Part shown: in pieces, positions 1-6,299 of the stretch
Layout: each line of letters begins with the position of its first letter
Numbering within the stretch: the stretch's first letter is position 1
NCBI GenBank assembly: GCA_031976395.1
Contig: DALYLJ010000109.1
Location: forward strand, 1 to 10,890
Direction: 5' to 3'
Origin: UBA11164 sp002420085
Lineage (GTDB): Bacteria; Pseudomonadota; Gammaproteobacteria; Xanthomonadales; Xanthomonadaceae
DNA: 10,890 bases
The notes under the pieces: generated by a model
The model's database searches: none
What the model saw: the letters and a program-made list of their open reading frames with translations, nothing else
Told to the model about the DNA's origin: nothing
Made by a program: the position numbers and the translations under genes

Positions 1-3
1 CGG

Positions 4-78
4 TGGTGGGCCGTGAAGGATTCGAACCTTCGACCAATTGGTTAAAAGCCAACTGCTCTACCACTGAGCTAACGGCCC
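4..78 (-). tRNA. tRNA-Lys (anticodon UUU), CCA encoded
   Basis: Complete cloverleaf on the minus strand. The 7-bp acceptor stem is GGGCCGT/ACGGCCC (bases 72-78 with 8-14). It has a D arm with GCTC/GAGC, an anticodon stem GTTGG/CCAAT closing the loop CTTTTAA (anticodon TTT), and a T arm GAAGG-TTCGAAT-CCTTC. The discriminator is A at base 7 and the 3' CCA is encoded at bases 4-6. It decodes lysine AAA/AAG codons. It lies downstream of queC in the same orientation and has its own promoter-like sequence about 40 bases upstream, so it need not depend on read-through from the que genes. Confidence 0.97.
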
Positions 79-121
79 GCTTGCAGCGTTGAACATGGGT
101 GCGGAAGCACGCCAACCCGTA

Positions 122-150
122 ATTTTAACCCGGATTCGCGTGCCGGTCAC
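122..150 (-). promoter_or_regulatory. Putative sigma70 promoter of tRNA-Lys
   Basis: On the minus strand there is a -10 hexamer TAAAAT (bases 122-127, 5 of 6 matches to TATAAT). Exactly 17 bases upstream is a -35 GTGACC (bases 145-150, 4 of 6 matches to TTGACA). Transcription would start near base 114-116 and give a leader of about 37 bases before the tRNA. It lies in the 105-base gap between the queC stop and the tRNA, and AT-rich stretches are rare in this window. The sequence after the -10 is rich in G and C, which would fit growth-rate control of stable RNA, but that is inference. Confidence 0.6.
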
Positions 151-183
151 GATTTCCGCAATCGCGGCGAGCGGTGTCGGCCT

Positions 184-849
184 TCATCGGTATCGGGTCG
201 GGTCGGCCACACCGGCTGCGGCGAAACCTTCGGCACGCAGTCGGCAGGCATCGCAGCGGCCGCAGGCACGGCCATCGGAATCGGCACGGTAACACGAGAC
301 GGTGGCCGAAAAATCCACGCCGAGACGCAATCCTTCGCGAACGATGTCGGCCTTGGACAGATCGATCAGCGGGGCATGGATGCGGATGCCCGCACCTTCC
401 ACACCCGATCGGGTCGCGACATTGGCCAGGCGCTCGAAGGCATCGATGAATGCCGGCCGGCAGTCCGGATAGCCCGAATAATCGACCGCATTGACCCCGC
501 AGAAGAGATCGGCCGCAGCCAGCACTTCGGCCCAGCCGAGGGCGATCGACAGCATGATGGTGTTGCGCGCCGGGACATAGGTGATCGGGATGCCGCTGCC
601 GCCCGAGTCCGGCACTTCGATGTCGGCGGTAAGCGCGGAACCGCCGATCGCGCGCAGATCGACCGCGACCTGCTTGTAGTCGACGGCACCGAGCCGGCGC
701 GCGGTGATCTCGGCGGCCGCCAGTTCAGCACTGTGGCGCTGACCGTAGGCGACGCTCAGGGCGTGGCAGGCGAAGCCACGCTCGCGAGCCAGGGCGAGCG
801 TCACTGCCGAGTCCATGCCGCCCGAAACCAGAATCACTGCCGTTTTCAT
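184..849 (-). CDS. queC: 7-cyano-7-deazaguanine (preQ0) synthase QueC
   Basis: QueC converts 7-carboxy-7-deazaguanine to preQ0 with ATP and ammonia, in the cytoplasm, on the path to queuosine in tRNA. The 221-residue protein has the N-terminal PP-loop ATP pyrophosphatase signature SGGMDS (residues 9-14), YVPARNT (91-97), the CGVNAVDYSGYPDCR core (117-131) and a C-terminal zinc site with Cys186, Cys196, Cys199 and Cys202. The usual family length is about 220-230 residues, so it is complete. I place the start at ATG 849 because the family begins just before the beta strand leading to the PP-loop. A GTG three codons upstream (858) is an alternative, and neither start has a strong Shine-Dalgarno. 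It follows queE after 118 bases. Confidence 0.95.
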   Translation of the reverse strand: MKTAVILVSGGMDSAVTLALARERGFACHALSVAYGQRHSAELAAAEITARRLGAVDYKQVAVDLRAIGGSALTADIEVPDSGGSGIPITYVPARNTIMLSIALGWAEVLAAADLFCGVNAVDYSGYPDCRPAFIDAFERLANVATRSGVEGAGIRIHAPLIDLSKADIVREGLRLGVDFSATVSCYRADSDGRACGRCDACRLRAEGFAAAGVADPTRYR

Positions 850-967
850 GTCTGCCACGATGATTCACGCCCACTCGCTGATGTCAGAAACAGGCCGTCC
901 GAGGTCGGTCGTCATGCTGTGCGTCAGTTCCCGTATCGGACCGTGCAACCGGCCAGCCCGCAGACGA

Positions 968-1729
968 TCAACGCCCCGGAACATCGCCCCACAATGTCTT
1001 GTGCAACTGCATCTGGAATCGCACCGGCAGCCGGTCGGCGACGATCCAGTCGGCCAGGGTCGCCGCCGGAAGCTGACCCTGGCTGGGCGAAAACCAGACC
1101 ATGCAACGCTGGTCGAGTTGCCGCTCGGACACCTGCTCGACCGCCCAATCGTAATCGGCACGATCGCACAGCACGAACTTGATCTGGTCGTTCGGTCCAA
1201 GCCGTTCGATGTTCGGCCAGTGGTTGCGTCCACATTCGCCCGAGCCAGGCGTCTTGATGTCCACGATCCGCGAAACCCGGGCATCGACGGCCCCGACATC
1301 CAGCGCCCCCGAGGTTTCCAACGAGACGACATGGCCGGCGTCGCACAGGGCACGCAGCAGGTCGAGGCAGCGCCGCTGGGCCAGCGGCTCGCCGCCGGTG
1401 ACGCAGACATGCCGAACCCCCAGCGCGGCGACCTCGGCGAGAATCCGGTCCAGGCTCCACCAGGTGCCGCCATGGAAGGCGTAGGCGGTATCGCAGTAGC
1501 TGCACCGCAACGGGCAGCCGGTCAGGCGCACGAACACGGTCGGCCAGCCGGCATCGCGCGCCTCGCCCTGCAAGGACCGGAACACTTCGGTCAGTTTCAG
1601 TCGCACCTCCGACGCTGAATCCGATGTCATCTCGGAAGTCAGGTCAGCAGTCAGGGCAGGCGATGCGACGGCGGAACTCGAATCGGGGCGCTGACCGTCG
1701 CGGCCGGTCGGCGCCTCAGTTGCGGCCAT
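968..1729 (-). CDS. queE: 7-carboxy-7-deazaguanine synthase QueE (radical SAM)
   Basis: QueE is the radical-SAM enzyme that contracts the ring of 6-carboxytetrahydropterin to 7-carboxy-7-deazaguanine, the substrate of QueC encoded next door. Seen: the SLQGE substrate motif (residues 52-56), the 4Fe-4S cysteines CX3CX2C at Cys72, Cys76 and Cys79 followed by DTAY, and TGGEP (111-115), the SAM-binding glycine motif. The core from about residue 42 to 253 matches the normal family length. The first ~40 residues are Ser/Thr/Asp-rich and are not part of the fold. From ATG 1729 the gene overlaps the cpoB stop by 14 bases. An internal ATG at 1630 would give a shorter protein nearer the usual family start. 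Neither start has a clear Shine-Dalgarno, so the start is uncertain while the function is not. Confidence 0.93.
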   Translation of the reverse strand: MAATEAPTGRDGQRPDSSSAVASPALTADLTSEMTSDSASEVRLKLTEVFRSLQGEARDAGWPTVFVRLTGCPLRCSYCDTAYAFHGGTWWSLDRILAEVAALGVRHVCVTGGEPLAQRRCLDLLRALCDAGHVVSLETSGALDVGAVDARVSRIVDIKTPGSGECGRNHWPNIERLGPNDQIKFVLCDRADYDWAVEQVSERQLDQRCMVWFSPSQGQLPAATLADWIVADRLPVRFQMQLHKTLWGDVPGR

Positions 1730-2636
1730 CGAGGGTCATCTGCCGCAACCGCCCCTGGGCCAGTCGGGCGACCGTGCTGTCCGGATAACGCTCGACCACA
1801 TCGGCGAGCGTCGCGCGTGCCTCGGGGTAGCGCTTCAATTCGTACTGGCTGTAACCGAGCTTGAGCCGGGCATCGGGGGCCTTGGCCGAATCCGGATGCC
1901 GCTCCAGCACCCGCTGGAAGGTGTCCAGGGCCAACTCGAAATTCTGGGTGACGTAGTAGCTCTCGCCAAGCCAGTAACCGGCATTGGCGGCCAGTTCGCC
2001 ATCGGGATACTCGCGCTCGAAACTCTGGAACCGACGCGCTGCCTCGGCGTACTCACCTTGCTTGAGCGCCTCGAAGGCGAAGTCGTAGGCGGCACGTTCG
2101 CCTTCCGGTCGGGCCGGAGCAGCCGCCGGGTCGTTGCCATCGGCGTTCGCGACATCACCTGCGGCGCCACGATCCGAGCCGGGCCGAGTCGGATTGGCCG
2201 TGGCAATCCCGGCAACGATGCCGGACGAACCGGTCGGGCTCGACGGATGGGTCGCCGTGTCGGCGCCGCTGGCGGCATCGGCAGCCTGGCCTGCCGGGAC
2301 ACCGGCAGCATCACCGGCGGCAGACGCCGATTCCAGGCGCGCGAGTCGACCGTCGAGGTCGAGATATTGATCGCGGTTGCGCTGCTTGAGTTGCTCGATC
2401 TCGAACCGCTGCTGCTCAAGCTCGCCGCGCAGGGCCATGACTTCGGCCTGCAATTCGGTGATTCGGTTGATCAGTTCAAGATCGCGATTCGATCCGGCCT
2501 GGCGCTGCTGTTCGGCTTCCAGCCGCTCGACGCGCTCGGCCAGACTCTGCCGGCTCTGCCCGAACGCAGGTACGGCGGCCAGGATGGCCGCCGTACCCAG
2601 GATGACCGCGAAACGGTCGTAACGCTGCGTCTTCAC
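1716..2636 (-). CDS. cpoB: Cell division coordinator CpoB (YbgF)
   Basis: This is the periplasmic partner of the Tol-Pal system, which in E. coli links outer-membrane constriction with septal peptidoglycan synthesis. The start I prefer is GTG 2636, whose bases overlap the pal stop (GTGA). It gives MKTQRYDRF then a hydrophobic stretch ending ...AVPAFG/QS, a good signal peptide with cleavage near residue 26. The 306-residue protein then has a coiled coil (about 30-103, with heptad-rich ERVERLEAEQQ and ELEQQRFEIEQL), an Ala/Gly/Pro/Asp-rich linker (about 105-178), and three C-terminal TPR-like repeats (about 180-300) with motifs such as GEYAEAARRF and NFELALDTF. An ATG at 2681 would add 15 charged residues in front of the signal peptide and is unlikely. 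No Shine-Dalgarno precedes the GTG, so translation is probably coupled to pal. Confidence 0.93.
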   Translation of the reverse strand: MKTQRYDRFAVILGTAAILAAVPAFGQSRQSLAERVERLEAEQQRQAGSNRDLELINRITELQAEVMALRGELEQQRFEIEQLKQRNRDQYLDLDGRLARLESASAAGDAAGVPAGQAADAASGADTATHPSSPTGSSGIVAGIATANPTRPGSDRGAAGDVANADGNDPAAAPARPEGERAAYDFAFEALKQGEYAEAARRFQSFEREYPDGELAANAGYWLGESYYVTQNFELALDTFQRVLERHPDSAKAPDARLKLGYSQYELKRYPEARATLADVVERYPDSTVARLAQGRLRQMTLDGRN

Positions 2637-3142
2637 CGGGCGGTGTAGACGATCTCGACGCGCCGGTTCTTCGACCAGCATGCCTCGTTGGACTCGGTGC
2701 AGGTCGGACGCTCTTCGCCATAGCTGACCACGGTGAGCTGGCTCGAACCACCAGCAGCGGCGGCAAGCGCGCCATTGACGGTGTTGCCGCGACGCTCGCC
2801 CAGGCCGAGGTTGTACTCGCGGGTACCGCGCTCGTCGGCATTGCCTTCGAGGGTGATCCGGGCCGACGGACGATCGCGCAGGTACTTGGCGTGGCAGTCG
2901 ATGATGGCCTGGAATTCCGGCTTGAGGTTGTCGCGGTCGAAATCGAAGTAGACCTGGCGCTGACGCAGGCAGCTATCGGTGTCGAGGTCTTCCGGACCGT
3001 AGCGACCGTCGTCGACGACCGGGGTCGGGGCCGGGGTCGGAGCCGGTGCCGGAGCGGGTTCTTGCGGTTCCGGCTTGGTCTTGCACGCAGCCAACGCCAT
3101 GCAGGCGGCAGCCACCAGGAGCGCACGAGTAGCAGTGTTCAT
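2633..3142 (-). CDS. pal: Peptidoglycan-associated lipoprotein Pal
   Basis: Pal is an outer-membrane lipoprotein that binds peptidoglycan and TolB and completes the Tol-Pal link across the envelope. The 169-residue precursor has a short signal peptide and the lipobox LAAC with lipidated Cys20. Lys follows at +2, not Asp, which fits outer-membrane sorting. A Pro/Ala tether spans about residues 25-42. The OmpA-like domain starts near residue 62 (VYFDFDRDNLKPE) and holds the diaminopimelate-binding region NADERGTREYN (101-111) and GERRGN (115-120). It ends with SKNRRVEIVY. Four extra cysteines (58, 83, 148, 155) sit in the mature domain and could form disulfides; E. coli Pal lacks these. A Shine-Dalgarno GAGGA (bases 3151-3155) lies 8 bases before the ATG. 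Confidence 0.96.
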   Translation of the reverse strand: MNTATRALLVAAACMALAACKTKPEPQEPAPAPAPTPAPTPVVDDGRYGPEDLDTDSCLRQRQVYFDFDRDNLKPEFQAIIDCHAKYLRDRPSARITLEGNADERGTREYNLGLGERRGNTVNGALAAAAGGSSQLTVVSYGEERPTCTESNEACWSKNRRVEIVYTAR

Positions 3143-3214
3143 TGTTTTAGTCCTCGCCTTTTCGGCAATGGGTGCAGGTGTAGGTTGGGGCGCAGCGGGT
3201 ATTCATTGCTACGA

Positions 3215-3233
3215 TCCCGACATCCTGTCGGGA
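3215..3233 (-). repeat. Perfect 8-bp inverted repeat between tolB and pal
   Basis: The arms TCCCGACA (3215-3222) and TGTCGGGA (3226-3233) enclose a 3-base loop. It is the hairpin closest to pal, about 60 bases upstream of the pal Shine-Dalgarno. Its shape is REP-like, but a genome-wide count would be needed to call it one. Confidence 0.75.
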
Positions 3234-3263
3234 CGTCGGCGAACCGGCCTCGGCCGGTGCGTC

Positions 3264-3290
3264 CCGGTCCGTGCTTGCCACACGGACCGG
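3264..3290 (-). repeat. Perfect 10-bp inverted repeat between tolB and pal
   Basis: The arms CCGGTCCGTG (3264-3273) and CACGGACCGG (3281-3290) are exact reverse complements around a 7-base loop. This is the strongest of the hairpins in the tolB-pal gap. There is no adjacent T-run on either strand, which argues against a Rho-independent terminator. Confidence 0.8.
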
Positions 3291-3436
3291 AATCGATGCC
3301 TCCTTGCATCGGTGAAAGCATGACCTGCATTGCGTCCGGACTCAAGGGGTAGTGGAAAACCGCGGCTGAACCGGGGTTCAACACCGCCTGAATCCGGCCA
3401 GTGCAAGGATCGATCCGGTGTCGATGATGCTGGGCA

Positions 3437-4735
3437 TCAGCGCGCCCGGAACGGCGACCAGGCCGGCTCGCGGACATCGCCATCGGCCAGCACCAGACGC
3501 TGGCGCACTCGGGCATCGGCCGAGACGGCGTACAGCACGCCGCGACTGCCCTCGCGGGCGGCATAGATGACCATGCTGGCGTTCGGTGCGAAGCTCGGTG
3601 ATTCGTCGAGATTGCCTGGCGACAGGGTGGTCCAGCGGCCGGAAGCGCCGAAGCCCCGATCGAACAGGGCGATCCGGTAGACATTGCCCGCGCCCTGGGC
3701 GACGGCGATCCGGTCGCCGACCACGGTCGCGCGGGCATTGTATTCACCCTGGAAAGTGACCCGCGCGGCGTCGCCACCAGCGGCCGGAACCTGATAGATC
3801 TGCGGCCGTCCGCCGCGATCGGAGGTGAAGTACAGGCTGCGTCCGTCGGCCGACCACACCGGTTCGGTGTCGATCGACCAATGGCGGGTGATCTGGGTGA
3901 GTTCGCGGCTGGCGAGATCGAGCAGATAGATTTCCGGATTGCCGGTACGTGACAGGGTCAGGGCCAGTTTGCTGCCATCCGGGGAGAATGCCGGGGCGCC
4001 ATTGATCCCGCGATGGGCGGCCAGCACTTCGCGCTGACCGGTCGCCAGTTCCTGGATGTAGATCGAGGAGTTGCCGCGCTCGAAGCTGACATAGGCCAGG
4101 CGCCGGCCGTCCGGGCTCCAGGCCGGTGACAGCAGCGGCTCCTTGGAGCGGACCACCAGTTGCGGATTGTGGCCATCGGCATCGGCGATCATCAGCCGAT
4201 ACTCGATGTTCGGCGCGACACCGGACGCGGTGACGTAGGCGATCCGGGTCCAGAACGCGCCACGGACACCCAGAATCTTCTCGTAGACCAGGTCGGCGAT
4301 CTGATGCGCGACATCACGCATGCCCTGTGGCCGACCGGTCAGTGCCAGACCCAGCAGGCGCTCCTGCTTGGCAACATCGAACAACTCGAACTCGACCCGG
4401 TAGCCGGCATCGGCACTGTCGAGCACACGACCGATCAGCAGGAAATCCTGCTTGAGCAATCGCCAGGTGGCGAAATTGACGTCCTGCCCCCGGATCGGTG
4501 TCTCGACCACGTCCTGGGCGCCCAGCACCCGGAATTGGCCGGATCGGTTGAGATCGGCGGCGATCACCGCCGAGACCACGGTGTCAGGCGCGACCGCGAC
4601 ACCGACGTACTCGAAGGGCACCACGGCAATCGGCAGGGCCGCCGGATTGCCGCCGACGATATCGATTTCCAGGGTCTGGGCGCGGCCGGCGACCGAGAAC
4701 AGCAGCAGTGCGATCGTTGCGAAGAAACGACTCAT
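3437..4735 (-). CDS. tolB: Tol-Pal system periplasmic protein TolB
   Basis: TolB is a periplasmic protein that shuttles between Pal and the TolA/TolQR motor and controls the Pal-peptidoglycan interaction. The 432-residue precursor has a signal peptide (about 1-19, ending VAGRA/QT). The N-terminal alpha/beta domain (about 20-165) contains IAVVPFEYVG and a YVG-to-DLNRSGQFRVL stretch. A six-bladed beta-propeller follows with repeated blade motifs SPAWSPDGRRLAYVS, APAFSPDGSKLAL, EPVWSADGRSLYFTSDRGG and SPSFAPNASMVIY. Length and order match the family (about 430 residues). It starts 6 bases after the tolA stop; the best Shine-Dalgarno-like sequence (AAGG) is set far back, so coupling to tolA is likely. 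The 294-base gap to pal is longer than usual. Confidence 0.97.
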   Translation of the reverse strand: MSRFFATIALLLFSVAGRAQTLEIDIVGGNPAALPIAVVPFEYVGVAVAPDTVVSAVIAADLNRSGQFRVLGAQDVVETPIRGQDVNFATWRLLKQDFLLIGRVLDSADAGYRVEFELFDVAKQERLLGLALTGRPQGMRDVAHQIADLVYEKILGVRGAFWTRIAYVTASGVAPNIEYRLMIADADGHNPQLVVRSKEPLLSPAWSPDGRRLAYVSFERGNSSIYIQELATGQREVLAAHRGINGAPAFSPDGSKLALTLSRTGNPEIYLLDLASRELTQITRHWSIDTEPVWSADGRSLYFTSDRGGRPQIYQVPAAGGDAARVTFQGEYNARATVVGDRIAVAQGAGNVYRIALFDRGFGASGRWTTLSPGNLDESPSFAPNASMVIYAAREGSRGVLYAVSADARVRQRLVLADGDVREPAWSPFRAR

Positions 4736-4741
4736 GGCAGG

Positions 4742-5671
4742 TCAACCTTCAGGGGCTCGGAATGTAAATAGCAGATCGGGCCTGAACACCGACTCGAAGC
4801 CCGAATACGGCAAGGGCTGTGCCTTGAGCACGGCCGCTTCGACCGAGCGACGGCCCAACTCATCGAACGGGCAGGACGGATCGACACTGACGGCGATCAC
4901 CTCGCCGCCAACGATCTGACGGATGCGTATCTTGCAGGCAACACCTGGCCGGATGGTCTCCGGACGCAGCCAGTTGCGTTCGACCGCCTGCTGGATCGCC
5001 AACTGGTACTGGCCGAGCAGGCTCTCGTCGGTGCCGCCGGTGCCGGCACGCGCCTGCGGCTGGGCCGGTGTCGGGCTCGACGCAGGCGATGGCGATGGCG
5101 CCTCGCGATCACGAATCTGTTCCAACCGCTGCTGTTCTAGCCGAGCCTGACGCTCGGCGGCCTCGCGCTGACGACGCAATTCGGCCAGTTCACGTTCGCG
5201 CGCCTCGGCCTGCTGACGCTGGCGCTCGCGGCGCTCGACCTCGTCCTGCTGCCTCTGGCGCTCGGTCAGGTCGATCTGCTCCTGCCGACGACGCTCCTCC
5301 TGCTCACGCCTGGCCCGTTCCTCGGCCTGCTGGATGGCCAGCGCGGCGCGTTCCTGCTCGCGGGTGTCCGGGCGTGGTGGTGGTTGCTGGGGGGTCGGCT
5401 GGGGCGGGGTCTCCGCGCGCTGCGGACGGGGCTCGGGGCGCGGCTGAGGGGGTGGCGCGGTCGGGGTTGGAGCCTGCCGGGCAGCCGACGGCCGGGGCGG
5501 CAGGCTGCCGGCATCGACCACCAGCACCGCCTCGATCGGGTCGCCGGCCACCGACAACGGCGCGCTGCTGCGTGTCCACCACAGGCCAACGACCATCACC
5601 AGCAGCACCAGCAGATGCACTGCCAGCGCCCACAGGAATGCCCGGATGGTGTCGGTCGGCGCTTCGCGCAT
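4742..5671 (-). CDS. tolA: Cell envelope integrity protein TolA
   Basis: TolA is the inner-membrane protein that spans the periplasm and passes the proton-motive force from TolQR to TolB/Pal. The 309-residue protein has one N-terminal membrane segment (about 11-32) that keeps a histidine (His19) where E. coli has the SHLSH motif. A Pro-rich stretch follows (about 57-101), then a long highly charged helical/coiled-coil region rich in Arg, Glu and Gln (about 103-190). After a Ser/Pro/Ala linker comes the C-terminal TolA-III domain (about 215-309), with QAVERNWLRP and the cysteine pair Cys246/Cys267 (the latter in DPSCPFDELG), which form a disulfide in the family. The low-complexity region is shorter than in E. 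coli TolA (421 residues). The gene begins 5 bases after the tolR stop. Confidence 0.95.
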   Translation of the reverse strand: MREAPTDTIRAFLWALAVHLLVLLVMVVGLWWTRSSAPLSVAGDPIEAVLVVDAGSLPPRPSAARQAPTPTAPPPQPRPEPRPQRAETPPQPTPQQPPPRPDTREQERAALAIQQAEERARREQEERRRQEQIDLTERQRQQDEVERRERQRQQAEARERELAELRRQREAAERQARLEQQRLEQIRDREAPSPSPASSPTPAQPQARAGTGGTDESLLGQYQLAIQQAVERNWLRPETIRPGVACKIRIRQIVGGEVIAVSVDPSCPFDELGRRSVEAAVLKAQPLPYSGFESVFRPDLLFTFRAPEG

Positions 5672-5676
5672 CGCGA

Positions 5677-6111
5677 TTACCGTGACGCCTGAGCGGGCTG
5701 ACTGACCATGCCCACGCGCGGCACACCGGCCTTCTGCAACGAAGTCATCGCCGCATAGACCGTGCCATAGTCCACCCCGGTATCGGCCCGGATGAATACC
5801 GGCGTGGTCGGGTTCTGGCGCACGAAGGCAGCCACCTTGGCCTCCAGCGCCGATGGCTCGATCGGCTCGGCCGGTGCCCCGGACAGGGTCAGGAACATCC
5901 GGCCGTCGGCTGTGACATCGACCATCACCGGCTCGTCCTTCTGCTGCTCCAGCGGCTTGGCATCGGACTGTGGCAGTTCGATATCGACCCCCAGATTGAG
6001 CAGCGGTGCGGTCACCATGAAAATGATCAGCAGAACCAGCATCACGTCGATGTAGGGGACGACGTTGATCTCGTTCTTCAGCTTGCGGCGCTTCTTCAGA
6101 CGGAGCGACAT
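5677..6111 (-). CDS. tolR: Tol-Pal proton channel subunit TolR
   Basis: TolR is an ExbD-family inner-membrane subunit that forms the proton-conducting stator with TolQ. From ATG 6111 the protein is 144 residues: a basic cytoplasmic start (SLRLKKRRKLKNEINVVPY), one membrane segment (about 19-38) carrying the essential channel aspartate (Asp22 in YIDVMLVLLIIFM, equal to E. coli Asp23), and a periplasmic domain ending TVYAAMTSLQKAGVPRVGMV. The frame stays open to 6249, but the extra 46 Arg-rich residues would precede the conserved TolR start and are rejected. There is no Shine-Dalgarno before ATG 6111. A 50-codon open frame with a strong Shine-Dalgarno ends 4 bases upstream, so tolR may be translated by coupling. 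Confidence 0.95.
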   Translation of the reverse strand: MSLRLKKRRKLKNEINVVPYIDVMLVLLIIFMVTAPLLNLGVDIELPQSDAKPLEQQKDEPVMVDVTADGRMFLTLSGAPAEPIEPSALEAKVAAFVRQNPTTPVFIRADTGVDYGTVYAAMTSLQKAGVPRVGMVSQPAQASR

Positions 6112-6115
6112 GGCA

Positions 6116-6268
6116 TCAATACCCGCACCAATACGGCAGCGATCGGGTCGCTCGAAGCAGATCCGAACCCGCCCGCCGCTGATCGCTCGGGACTCCCGCA
6201 TGGCCAGGCACACGGCAGCGGATGCCCTGCCCGACCGGCATCCTCGCATTCTGGGTTGGCGTCAACAT
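6116..6268 (-). CDS. Candidate 50-codon small ORF between tolQ and tolR
   Basis: This open frame occupies most of the 188-base gap between tolQ and tolR. It starts with ATG 6268, 31 bases after the tolQ stop, and has the Shine-Dalgarno GAGGAG (bases 6276-6281) at an ideal 7-base spacing. Its stop TGA (6116-6118) lies 4 bases before the tolR ATG. The product (MLTPTQNARMPVG... ending SLPYWCGY) is 50 residues, basic, with no membrane segment, signal peptide or motif I recognise. The third codon position is about 72% G/C by my count, which does not clearly separate coding from non-coding here. It may be a real small protein, or a leader frame whose translation delivers ribosomes to tolR. The position and Shine-Dalgarno are observed; the function is unknown. 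Confidence 0.4.
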   Translation of the reverse strand: MLTPTQNARMPVGQGIRCRVPGHAGVPSDQRRAGSDLLRATRSLPYWCGY

Positions 6269-6299
6269 GCTCGCTCTCCTCGGTCGGACACGATCGGGC

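Larger units (their letters stand above)
3143..3436 (-). promoter_or_regulatory. Structured tolB-pal intergenic region
   Basis: This 294-base stretch has no convincing gene and separates tolB from pal. It holds four consecutive perfect inverted repeats: 3215-3222/3226-3233 (8 bp, 3-base loop), 3243-3248/3253-3258 (6 bp, 4-base loop), 3264-3273/3281-3290 (10 bp, 7-base loop) and 3294-3299/3306-3311 (6 bp, 6-base loop). A further 6-bp repeat lies at 3367-3372/3375-3380. None is followed by a T-tract, so none is a standard intrinsic terminator. On the mRNA strand the loop of the fourth hairpin reads AAGGAG, a Shine-Dalgarno-like sequence with no well-placed start codon after it. The region may be the 5' UTR of a pal-cpoB transcript or a cluster of REP-like palindromes. 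No strong sigma70 promoter was found. Confidence 0.55.

Noticed and set aside
3215..3290. Hairpins in the tolB-pal gap as intrinsic terminators
   Set aside because: No T-tract follows any of them on either strand.
3139..3330. Minus-strand frame of about 60 codons before pal, whose stop overlaps the pal ATG
   Set aside because: It runs through the four hairpins, continues out-of-frame from within tolB, has no Shine-Dalgarno at its internal ATGs and gives a Gly/Pro/Arg-rich product. The overlap looks coincidental.
6112..6249. Longer TolR start at 6249
   Set aside because: It adds 46 Arg/Cys-rich residues before the conserved KKRRKLKNEINVVPYID start and shows no Shine-Dalgarno advantage.
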